NCBI GenBank assembly: GCA_003162635.1
Contig: PMNE01000109.1
Location: forward strand, 215-56,791
Origin: Ignavibacteriota bacterium
Lineage (GTDB): Bacteria > Bacteroidota > Ignavibacteria > UBA10030 > UBA6906
Length of the DNA: 56,577 nt
Reading direction: 5' to 3'
Numbering within the stretch: the stretch's first letter is position 1; every line of letters begins with the position of its first letter. The translations under genes and the position numbers were made by a program. The notes under the pieces are model-generated. The model saw only the letters and a program-made list of their open reading frames with translations. It ran no database searches and was not told the DNA's origin. Shown piece after piece: positions 48,424-56,577 of the stretch.

Positions 48424-49743
48424 TCAGCCCCTCTCCTTCAGCGGTGGCGGCAACTGTTCCTTCACCTCCCACATGGACACCGCCGGGAGCACTTTGACGA
48501 AAATCATGAAGAGGAAAAAGAACCACGCAAAACTCCCGATGACGATCATGGAGTCCGTCAACGTCGGGTGGTACAACCCCCAGGCAGAGGGAAGGTAATC
48601 ATGCGCAAGAGATGTGACAATGATGACGAACCGCTCGAGCCACATGCCGATTTCCACGCTGATGCAGATCACGACGAGGCACGGAATGCTTGTTCGTATT
48701 TTCTTCGACCAGAGCAGCAGGGGGACAAAGACGTTCGTGGTGATCAACAGCCAGAACGCCCAGGCGTACTCTCCCACCATACGATAAAGGAAGATCGCCT
48801 TCTCATATTTCTCGTTTCCGTACCAAGCCGCAAAGAACTCCACCATGTACGCAAATCCGACCACGAGGGCGGTGAAAACGATGAACTTCGCGAGACTCTC
48901 CAGGTGATGCATCGTAATATACTTCTCGATGCCGAATGATCGCCGAAGGGGGATGAGAAGAAGAACCACCATGGCGAGTCCCGAATGGATCGCCCCCGCA
49001 ACGAAGTACGGTGCGAAAATCGTGCTGTGCCACCCCGGAATGATGCTCATCGCAAAATCCCAGGAGACGATGCTGTGGACGGAAATGACCAGAGGAGTCG
49101 CCAGCGCCGCAAGGAACACATAGGCCGCCGTGTAGTGCTTCCATTGCGTGTCCGTCCCCTGCCACCCCTGTGCGAGAAAACCATACACCTTCTTTCTCCA
49201 CCCCTTCACCCTGTCGCGAACGATAGCCAGGTCGGGAAGCATCCCCACGAGAAAAAAGGTGCTGCTGACGGTCATATACGTCGTGATGGCAAGGACGTCC
49301 CACGCCAGCGGTGATCGAAAATTCGGCCACAGTCCGTCGAAATTCGGAACCGGAAGTATCCAGTGCGCAACCCAGACCCTGCCAAGGTGGATGAACGGGA
49401 AGAGTCCGGCCGTCATCAGTCCGAAAACGGTCACTGCTTCCGCGCTCCGGTAGACCGCAGCCCGCCACCGTACGCGGACGAGGAAGAGAATCGCCGAGAT
49501 GAGCGTTCCCGAGTGCGCAATACCGACCCAGTACACGAATGTGGTGATGTACATGGCCCAGCCCACGGGACTGTTCTTTCCCGCCAGCCCGATCCCGGTT
49601 TGGATCTGCATCCACCACGCCCACCCTCCCGCCATCACGAGAAGGAAGAGAACGGTGAGGAGCGCCCAGTACAGCCGACCCGCCGGGCGCATCGTCTTCA
49701 TCAGATCGATATCGGTGTCGCTATACGTAAGCTTGTATTCCAT
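48424..49743 (-). CDS. actC: Alternative Complex III subunit ActC (NrfD-like)
   Basis: NrfD-like polytopic; GWAMYITTFVYWVGIAHSGTLISAILFLVR, WQGTDTQWKHYTAAYVFLAALATPLVISVHSIVSWDFA; GTG start at 49764 also possible. Confidence 0.9.
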   Translation of the reverse strand: MEYKLTYSDTDIDLMKTMRPAGRLYWALLTVLFLLVMAGGWAWWMQIQTGIGLAGKNSPVGWAMYITTFVYWVGIAHSGTLISAILFLVRVRWRAAVYRSAEAVTVFGLMTAGLFPFIHLGRVWVAHWILPVPNFDGLWPNFRSPLAWDVLAITTYMTVSSTFFLVGMLPDLAIVRDRVKGWRKKVYGFLAQGWQGTDTQWKHYTAAYVFLAALATPLVISVHSIVSWDFAMSIIPGWHSTIFAPYFVAGAIHSGLAMVVLLLIPLRRSFGIEKYITMHHLESLAKFIVFTALVVGFAYMVEFFAAWYGNEKYEKAIFLYRMVGEYAWAFWLLITTNVFVPLLLWSKKIRTSIPCLVVICISVEIGMWLERFVIIVTSLAHDYLPSAWGLYHPTLTDSMIVIGSFAWFFFLFMIFVKVLPAVSMWEVKEQLPPPLKERG

Positions 49744-49760
49744 GCCTGCCCGATCCGTTG

Positions 49761-52712
49761 TCACGCGGTGATCCTCTTCAGGTACGTCACTGCCGGACGG
49801 GTGTTCAACTCCTCCAGCATGTGGTATGGTCTTGGCTCCCTTTCTTCCGTGAGCTTGCTGACCTGGCTCTCCGGGTCCTTCAGGTCTCCAAACGTGATGG
49901 CCTGGGCGGGGCACGCCTGTTGGCAGGCGGGCGCGATCTCACCGTCCACCAGTTCACGGTGCTCCATCCGCGCAGTGTTCTTTCCCTCCACGATGCGCTG
50001 GACGCAAAAAGTGCATTTCTCCATCACGCCCTTTGTTCGCACAGTCACATCGGGATTGAGCTGCCAGTTGAGCGGCTCCGGGATGTCGTGATCGAACCAG
50101 TTGAACCGCCGGACCTTGTACGGACAGTTATTTGCGCAGTAGCGGGTTCCAATGCAGCGGTTATAGACCTGGCCGTTCAACCCCTCGTCGGTATGATAGG
50201 CCGCGTACACCGGGCAGACGGTCTCACACGGCGCAGCTCCGCATTGCTGGCACAGGACAGGAATGAAACCAGCCTTCGCCGGCTCCCGTTCTGCTCCGGT
50301 GGCAGCTTTGTCGGCGTAATACCGGTCGATTCGGATCCACGCCATCTCCCGCCCGTTCATCACCTCCTGCTTGCCGACCACCGGGACATTGTTCTCGGCA
50401 TAGCATGCCGTTACGCACGCACTGCACCCCGTGCACTTGTCGACGTCGATCGCCATGCCCCAGTGGTGCTTCAGATATTCCTGCGGCGGGTAAAGCGAAG
50501 GTGCATTGACAGGCGCCGCTTCTCCCCCTCGTACCAGTGCAGCCAGTGGAATTTCCTGTATGATTTCCCGGTCGAATTCTGATTCCGCTTCCTGCACTGA
50601 GGCGAGGGCAATCTTTCCGGGGAGCTTCACAAGCTCTACCTTCGTCCCACACCACAGCACGCCTCCCGATCCATCCGCAGACGGTTTCGGATCCAGCAGC
50701 GCGGTGACATTCACCCCTACGCCGTTCGCGTACCTCCCGTAAGAAGTATGTCCCTGTCCGATCGGAATGGCAACGCAACCGACCCTCAACCCGCGCTTGA
50801 TGTAGGCAGGCAGTTCACAGCGTGCATACGGGGAAGAGACCTGAATCCGATCGCCGTTCGTCACCCCAAGCCGGACAGCGTCATCGGGGCTGAGTTCGAT
50901 CCAGGAGCCCCAGACAAGCCGTGTGATCGGATCGGGCATCTCCTGCAGCCAGGGCTTATTTGCGCCCCGACCGTCATAGTGAGCAATCGAGGGAGAGGAA
51001 AGCAACGTGAAGGTCTTGCCCGAAAGGGGCGGGGCATCCTTCGGTCCGCAAAGGTCGGTTGCCGCAAGAGTTCGCGCAAGCCGCACCTGCTGCGGGGGAA
51101 GCGTTTCCCACGCGCCGCCCCGGGCCAGAGATTCCACCCAAAACTCTTCGAACGTTTTCCCTTTCCCACACCGGGCATGAATTGTTTTCCACCGCTCCAT
51201 GACGTACACGTGGAAATCGGGTGCGGCAAACGAGCCTGCCCGGCCGAGCCGGCGTCCGGTGTGCAGCAGGATATCCCCCAGCATCTTCGTCCCAAAAACC
51301 GGCTGCATCGCAGGTTGCATCACGCCATGCACCCCTTCCCGGGGTTCATAGTCGCCCCACGATTCAAGGGGGGTGTGGATCGGCAGGACGAGAGTCGCAA
51401 GGGAAGCCGTCTCGTCCATCACGCTGGTACACGCAACGATGAACGGTACCTTCGCCAGAGCCGCCGCGATCCCCGATGATGAGGGGATCGTGAAGACAGG
51501 ATTCACCTCGGAGAGGAAGAGTGCAGGCACCTGATTCCGTTCCATCTGTCGAAGTAGTCGATCCATGTCGGCATAGGTGTTCAGCGTTCCAGGGCTTTCC
51601 GCTCCCTCGAACCGGATCGAGCGGCCGACGTTGCCGCAGACATAGTTCAGAAGATTCACCGCGGCCGCCGTTTGCGCTCCGAACTCCCCTTCGATCACCG
51701 CTCCCCCAGCAATGGCGAGGCTGGACGGCGACTTTGCGAACGCCCGTCCGAGTTCCACGATACGGTCAACTGTCAGCCCGGTTGGCCACGACATCTGCTC
51801 AGGTCCGAATCCTTCTACCAGAGCACTGATACGTGTCGTCTCGGCGACGGAAAGGCGCGAGAGGCCTTCCCCGACCACGACGGAAACAAAGGCAAGTGCC
51901 AGGTTGCCCAGCATATCCGGATGCACATCCACCCACGCATCCGCATTGGCCGCGGTCATGGAAAGCCGCGGGCCGAAATACGCCAGCGTGTTTCGCCTTC
52001 CCGATTCTCCGAATCCTCTCTCCCCGGCGAATCCCCGTGCAAAGGCGACGGGAGAGAGCCATGTTTCCAGAAAATCCGTGCCAAACGAGTAGATCGTATC
52101 GACGCCTGCAAACTCGTAGACTGGAACAGTGGCGGCACCAAACACCCGCTCGTTCCCTTTCTTCAGCGCCTCGTGCCCGAACGGTTCGTACATCAGGAGA
52201 TTCTTCGAACCGACGGAGGCAAGCCATTCCCCCAGCAGCGCACGGAGACTCCCTGTCTGAAGTGAACTGATCCATACGACATCCCTCCCCTTCCCCTGAC
52301 GGAGAGTCTCCTGGAGATGCGACAGCACAACGTCCTCCGCTTTCTCCCATGTCGCCGGTTCCCATCCTCCGGTCGCCGTCCGTAAGAGAGGCGTCTGGAT
52401 TCTGTCCGGATGGTAGAGCCCCTGCAGTGATGCCTGACCGCGGGCGCACAACGCTCCATGGTTGACGGGGTGCAGAGGATTCCCTTCCGCCTTCGTCGCC
52501 CGTCCTTCGCGGACCCGGATGTTCACACCGCAACCCGCGGGACATTCCCTGCATACGCTCGCGTACCACACCGACTTCCCCGGTATGATCTCTTCGTGAG
52601 GGATGATATACGGGATCAGGCTCTTCGGCGCCTTCGGTGTGCATCCCGGGAGGGTCGTCGCAACCGTCGTGGCGCCAATGATCTTGAGGAAGTCCCTACG
52701 CTTCAGGTCCAT
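49761..52712 (-). CDS. actB: Alternative Complex III subunit ActB (molybdopterin-oxidoreductase-like plus ferredoxin domain)
   Basis: TAT motif KRRDFLKIIG; C-terminal CTGCSACVTACYAENNVPVVGK, CQQCGAAPCETVCPV, CIGTRYCANNCPYKVRRFNWF. Confidence 0.92.
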   Translation of the reverse strand: MDLKRRDFLKIIGATTVATTLPGCTPKAPKSLIPYIIPHEEIIPGKSVWYASVCRECPAGCGVNIRVREGRATKAEGNPLHPVNHGALCARGQASLQGLYHPDRIQTPLLRTATGGWEPATWEKAEDVVLSHLQETLRQGKGRDVVWISSLQTGSLRALLGEWLASVGSKNLLMYEPFGHEALKKGNERVFGAATVPVYEFAGVDTIYSFGTDFLETWLSPVAFARGFAGERGFGESGRRNTLAYFGPRLSMTAANADAWVDVHPDMLGNLALAFVSVVVGEGLSRLSVAETTRISALVEGFGPEQMSWPTGLTVDRIVELGRAFAKSPSSLAIAGGAVIEGEFGAQTAAAVNLLNYVCGNVGRSIRFEGAESPGTLNTYADMDRLLRQMERNQVPALFLSEVNPVFTIPSSSGIAAALAKVPFIVACTSVMDETASLATLVLPIHTPLESWGDYEPREGVHGVMQPAMQPVFGTKMLGDILLHTGRRLGRAGSFAAPDFHVYVMERWKTIHARCGKGKTFEEFWVESLARGGAWETLPPQQVRLARTLAATDLCGPKDAPPLSGKTFTLLSSPSIAHYDGRGANKPWLQEMPDPITRLVWGSWIELSPDDAVRLGVTNGDRIQVSSPYARCELPAYIKRGLRVGCVAIPIGQGHTSYGRYANGVGVNVTALLDPKPSADGSGGVLWCGTKVELVKLPGKIALASVQEAESEFDREIIQEIPLAALVRGGEAAPVNAPSLYPPQEYLKHHWGMAIDVDKCTGCSACVTACYAENNVPVVGKQEVMNGREMAWIRIDRYYADKAATGAEREPAKAGFIPVLCQQCGAAPCETVCPVYAAYHTDEGLNGQVYNRCIGTRYCANNCPYKVRRFNWFDHDIPEPLNWQLNPDVTVRTKGVMEKCTFCVQRIVEGKNTARMEHRELVDGEIAPACQQACPAQAITFGDLKDPESQVSKLTEEREPRPYHMLEELNTRPAVTYLKRITA

Positions 52713-53055
52713 CGTTCACGAGCTGTTTGATGTGAGTGGCCAGCCGAGTGTAGTGTCTTGACCGCTGGTGAAAAGAGATCCCGAATGCCACCGTCGCCGT
52801 AAGCCATGGAATCAGCACAGCCGCGCTGCGAAGGAACGATCCTCCCGCCACGTGCCCCTTGCCGAGCAGCACGTCGTACAGGAGAAACACGTCGACGAGT
52901 CCCAGAGCAGCGAGCGATCCGTACATCGCCTGGCGATAGCGGCGGGCAATGTTCCGGCAATAGGCCGCCTGCCTGGCCGGAGAACTTTCCTGCACGGCCA
53001 GCGGCAGATCCCACCGCGAGATATGTCGTCCGGCATCGTGGATGGTGGCGGCCAT
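52696..53055 (-). CDS. small membrane protein between actA and actB
   Basis: 119 aa from MAATIHDAGRHIS, two predicted TM helices; overlaps the actA 3' end and actB 5' end. Confidence 0.6.
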   Translation of the reverse strand: MAATIHDAGRHISRWDLPLAVQESSPARQAAYCRNIARRYRQAMYGSLAALGLVDVFLLYDVLLGKGHVAGGSFLRSAAVLIPWLTATVAFGISFHQRSRHYTRLATHIKQLVNDGPEA

Positions 53056-53059
53056 GATC

Positions 53060-53578
53060 TCACCGATGGCAAGTGTAACAATCGACCGGGGCGGCATGCT
53101 GGCGATGACAGTCAACGCAGAAAGCCATGTCCGCAAGATTGACGGCCGGCCGGACTTCCGCCATGGCCTGGATCTCGCCGTGGCATTTCTGGCAGGGGAT
53201 CATTTTGGCCACGTGGGGGTAGTGATTAAAGTAGACGAAATCGCCGATCACGTTCACCCGCATCCATGGGATCGGTTGGTTCTTCTGGAAGGCATCACGA
53301 AGCCGGATAATCTCGGGCCTGTTCGCTGCAACAAGCTGGTGGCATCCCATGCAAAGGCGTTCCGAGGGAATACCCGCCGCAGTTCCCCTCCGGACGCCGC
53401 CGTGGCAATACTGGCATTGGATTTTATTGTCCCCGGCGTGGATCTTGTGGCTGAATGCAATCGGCTGCCGCGCCCCGGTGTCGGGACGGTTGCAGCCATT
53501 CATCACCAGCGTGACGGAGAATCCGAAGAACGCGGCAAGAGCGAAGCGAACAACCGAATGGAGCCGCGGCGTCATCAT
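53060..53578 (-). CDS. actA: Alternative Complex III pentaheme cytochrome c ActA
   Basis: Five CxxCH motifs: CQYCH, CMGCH, CQKCH, CVDCH, CYTCH; lipoprotein-like N-terminus. Confidence 0.9.
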   Translation of the reverse strand: MMTPRLHSVVRFALAAFFGFSVTLVMNGCNRPDTGARQPIAFSHKIHAGDNKIQCQYCHGGVRRGTAAGIPSERLCMGCHQLVAANRPEIIRLRDAFQKNQPIPWMRVNVIGDFVYFNHYPHVAKMIPCQKCHGEIQAMAEVRPAVNLADMAFCVDCHRQHAAPVDCYTCHR

Positions 53579-54252
53579 GGCGGTTTCTTTCTGAGCGCTT
53601 CCAATTCCGCCGCGCTCCACGGCGCCCGCACGGCATGCTGCTTCCGCACGGAATCGACCTGGGCAGCCGTCACCGCTCCTCCCTTGTTCCCCCACGCCGA
53701 ACGAACATGGGTAAGAACGGCAGCGATTTCATCGCTCGACAATTTGTCGTGGAACTGGGGCATTTTATTGTCGAACGTCTTTCCCTTCACTCCAATCTCG
53801 CCCTGCAATCCGTAGAGAAGTATCCTGATCGGAGTTTCGCCGTCTTGCAGAAGCCATTCCGACGCCACGAGCGGCGGGTATTGACCGGGAATGCCGAGTC
53901 CGCTCGCCTGGTGGCACGCCTGGCAGACCCCTGCAAAGACGACATCACCCTTCACCTCCGTCTTCACCGGACCGGAAGCCGCAACACCGGGGTCTTCCAC
54001 CTCGTGCGCAACGGCGCTGAAACTACCTCCGTATCTCCCAAGATAGAACCCCATGATAAACAGGAGCAATACGCTTGCAGTCCACACCCACCACGGCGTC
54101 GGTTCAAACCCCTCTCCCGGTTCCTCCTTTTCCCGTCCGACGACATTCATATGAATGCGCTGAACATCCGTCTCCTCCCCCCTTTCGTCGGTGAAGTCCT
54201 TGCCGCGAGGCGGAGTCGGGGGGGGGCTATCTCCTTGTTTTTGCTGTGTCAT
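53575..54252 (-). CDS. monoheme CcoP-like cytochrome c
   Basis: N-terminal TM WWVWTASVLLLFIMGFYLG and single CQACH; downstream of ccoO, ATGA overlap with actA. Confidence 0.82.
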   Translation of the reverse strand: MTQQKQGDSPPPTPPRGKDFTDERGEETDVQRIHMNVVGREKEEPGEGFEPTPWWVWTASVLLLFIMGFYLGRYGGSFSAVAHEVEDPGVAASGPVKTEVKGDVVFAGVCQACHQASGLGIPGQYPPLVASEWLLQDGETPIRILLYGLQGEIGVKGKTFDNKMPQFHDKLSSDEIAAVLTHVRSAWGNKGGAVTAAQVDSVRKQHAVRAPWSAAELEALRKKPP

Positions 54253-54844
54253 CGGAAGCGGCACCCTGGCTGACAGGATATGTATGGTTCAGACTCAAGA
54301 GATACGCGACGAGTGCCTTCGCTTCTGCCGTGGGCACCACCACTTTCCTCGCGGGCGCGAGCGAATCGGGCAGCACGAGCGCTTCTTCACCCGGACCCGC
54401 CGTTGGTTTCTCCTCGAACAGCCACGGATGCGGAGGCATGATGGAGCCCTTTGTCACGAGCCGCGGATTATAGAGGTGCAGCAAATGCCACTCCTCGCTC
54501 GTTTGCCTGGCACCGATATTAAAGAGGTCCGGTCCCGTCCGCATCGTTCCGAGCAAATGGGGTTTGTCGTACAGGTAGTCTGCGGGAACCGACGGACGCC
54601 CCCAGAAGCGGGCTTGATCCGCGCCGAATCCCTCGGGACGAACCTGCTGGCTGTGGCAGTACAGACATCCCTCCCGCACATAGATGCTGCGGCCATACAG
54701 TTGCTCGGCCGTGTAGCGCTTGAGTTCCGGCGGCGCCTCGATCCTGGCGAGCATCATGTCGGGGACGCCGACGATGCCGATCCACCCGAGGGCGAATGCT
54801 GCGAGGACTCCGAGGAAGAACACGAAGGAACGGATGAACATCAT
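54227..54844 (-). CDS. ccoO: cbb3-type cytochrome c oxidase subunit II
   Basis: YGRSIYVREGCLYCHSQQVRP, WGRPSVPADYLYDKPHLLGTMRTGPDL. Confidence 0.93.
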   Translation of the reverse strand: MMFIRSFVFFLGVLAAFALGWIGIVGVPDMMLARIEAPPELKRYTAEQLYGRSIYVREGCLYCHSQQVRPEGFGADQARFWGRPSVPADYLYDKPHLLGTMRTGPDLFNIGARQTSEEWHLLHLYNPRLVTKGSIMPPHPWLFEEKPTAGPGEEALVLPDSLAPARKVVVPTAEAKALVAYLLSLNHTYPVSQGAASDDTAKTRR

Positions 54845-56304
54845 GGGGCCGCCACCTCCTCCGCCTTCCGGAACCATACAGGCGCGAACCTTTTGGGTCC
54901 GGCTCTATGGATCACCAGAAGAAAGTGGTAGGCGAAGACGCAATGACCGATTGTCATCAGGGTTCCTCCGACCGCTCTTCCCCACAAGTACGGCTTCGTG
55001 AGATTCACCGTATCGATGAAGGGGATTGAAGGAGTATTCATCGCCAAACCCTGAAGCCATCCCCCCAGCGTCAACGACAGGAAATAGATCGCGATCCCGG
55101 CGGCACTCAACCAGAAGTGAACCTTAATCAGATTCGGATACGGCCATTCCCATTTGGCGATACGTGGCATGATGTAATACACCGCGCCAAAGAGGACCAT
55201 GGTGACGAAGGCGTACATGCCGAGGTGGGCATGGCCCACCGTATAGTGGGTGAAATGGGCCACTTCCTGAACGGAGCGCGTCGCTTCGAGCGATCCCTGA
55301 AAACTTGTGGCGGTGTAGGACATTGCACCGAAAACCACAAACCGGAGGGTCGGACTGTACCGTATCATGCTGAGGTGTCCCAGGGCGGTCATGTGATGGT
55401 TCACGGCAACCGCAAGCACGGGAACGAACATCATCAAGCTGGCGACGATCGAGACGGAAATCGCCCACGTCGGGAGAGGTCCCCCTACCAGGTGGTGCAA
55501 TCCGTTCCAATTGTAGAAGAGGGCGAAAGACCAGAACCCGAGCAGGCCGAGGTAATAACTGTAGATCGGTCTTCCGATGACCTTGGGGATGAAGTAGTAG
55601 GCGCCCGCAAGACCGATGGGAGTGAACCACACCGTTATGGCGTTGTGCCCGTACCACCAGTTCATTGCCGCCTCCCCCACCCCTTGGTAAAGGCCTGCGT
55701 TGGCGATCACGTAGAGAAGCGGGAACCAGGTCAGCGAAGCGAGAATATACCAAAGACTCACATACACGTGTTCCACCTGCCGTGCTGCGAACGTCCTGAA
55801 CATTGACAGGGCGAAGAGAATAAATGCAAGAGCAATGACGGCGGCGGCGGGAAGAGGGAATTCGAGCCATTCCATTCCCCCGCTGTAACCGAGAATCACA
55901 AGGGCGGAGCCGAGGAAAAGACCGATATTCCATAAGATCGCCGATAGGAAGAGAAGCGCCGTCCAGCGTATGTGAGTCCTGCACAGGCGTCCCATCAGCC
56001 AGACGATCATCCCGCTCCCGGCAAGGGAGATCCAACCGTATGTCACTGCGTTGAGGTGAACCGGCCGTAGTCGGCCGAAGGTGATGGGTCCCGCTCCTCC
56101 AAGCCAATCGGGGAGATCGAGCTTCACCGAGGCAATCAACCCCATGAGGGAACCAATCAGGAGCCAGGCGACGCCAGATGCGAGAAAGAGGACCGTAGGA
56201 CTTGCGGCCGAATCATCGATGCCAATCCGCGTCAGTTCGTCACTGAGACGTTGGTCCGCTGCGATGGTCCGGGAGACCTGCCTCTCAGCCGGAGGTCTGC
56301 TCAT
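54841..56304 (-). CDS. ccoN: cbb3-type cytochrome c oxidase subunit I
   Basis: RLRPVHLNAVTYGW, WWYGHNAITVWFTP, NGLHHLVGGPLP, HYTVGHAHLGMYAFV. Confidence 0.94.
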   Translation of the reverse strand: MSRPPAERQVSRTIAADQRLSDELTRIGIDDSAASPTVLFLASGVAWLLIGSLMGLIASVKLDLPDWLGGAGPITFGRLRPVHLNAVTYGWISLAGSGMIVWLMGRLCRTHIRWTALLFLSAILWNIGLFLGSALVILGYSGGMEWLEFPLPAAAVIALAFILFALSMFRTFAARQVEHVYVSLWYILASLTWFPLLYVIANAGLYQGVGEAAMNWWYGHNAITVWFTPIGLAGAYYFIPKVIGRPIYSYYLGLLGFWSFALFYNWNGLHHLVGGPLPTWAISVSIVASLMMFVPVLAVAVNHHMTALGHLSMIRYSPTLRFVVFGAMSYTATSFQGSLEATRSVQEVAHFTHYTVGHAHLGMYAFVTMVLFGAVYYIMPRIAKWEWPYPNLIKVHFWLSAAGIAIYFLSLTLGGWLQGLAMNTPSIPFIDTVNLTKPYLWGRAVGGTLMTIGHCVFAYHFLLVIHRAGPKRFAPVWFRKAEEVAAP

Positions 56305-56509
56305 CGTTCTGCAACCCTGGTTTCTTGAACAATTGGTCCGTGGGTTTCCCTACATGCTCCACGCTGTCGAAGATGACGGAGGCACCTTCATTCAATTGCT
56401 TCACAGAGAATTGTTTCGTGCGAAGAGCCCAGAAAAAAGCGGCAAGGGCAAGAGAAGCACCGACGATGGCAACGATCACGATGACGAGGAGAGCAGGAAG
56501 GAGCGTCAT
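56285..56509 (-). CDS. ccoS: cbb3-type oxidase assembly protein CcoS
   Basis: Single N-terminal TM followed by FFWALRTKQF; overlaps ccoN start. Confidence 0.85.
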   Translation of the reverse strand: MTLLPALLVIVIVAIVGASLALAAFFWALRTKQFSVKQLNEGASVIFDSVEHVGKPTDQLFKKPGLQNDEQTSG

Positions 56510-56577
56510 GAACGGATCCCAATCATGAGGGGGAAAAAAGAATCGCTCGCCTCCTGTGCGCCGGGTTTGCCACCGGG

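Noticed and set aside
1-56577. CRISPR arrays, IS elements, integrases, phage genes
   Set aside because: No regularly spaced repeats and no transposase or recombinase ORFs recognised anywhere in the window.

Overview
This 56.6 kb window is a dense, high-GC bacterial chromosomal segment. Gene content suggests the Bacteroidota/Ignavibacteria-like FCB group, but that is inference only. I see no convincing tRNA, rRNA, CRISPR array, transposase or phage gene. Roughly 0-29 kb is housekeeping: dapF, lipid kinase, purL, biotin carboxylase/BCCP, mutS2, cvpA, yqeY, SDR, peroxiredoxin, M28 peptidase, tryptophanase-like lyase, apt, glnA with an Lrp regulator, rpe, PASTA protein, and a cdd-tdk-nupC-PNP nucleoside-salvage cluster. 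Roughly 29-56.5 kb is a respiratory 'supercluster' made of two minus-strand operon-like blocks separated by plus-strand bshC. (A) Rieske, split cytochrome b, an unusual 868-aa octaheme cytochrome c, a cupredoxin-like protein, an aa3-type oxidase (coxA/C/D/B with two extra small membrane ORFs), ctaA, ctaB, DUF420 and a Cu-type P-ATPase. (B) ccoS, ccoN, ccoO, a monoheme CcoP-like cytochrome, and Alternative Complex III (actA-actF) with an unassigned small membrane ORF between actA and actB. The strongest novelty candidates are the coiled-coil/octaheme cytochrome c in the bc complex, the insertion inside the CuA domain of CoxB, the extra small membrane ORFs, and the apparent pairing of two different quinol:cytochrome c reductases with two different oxidases. 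All calls come from reading the translated ORFs; no database search was run.
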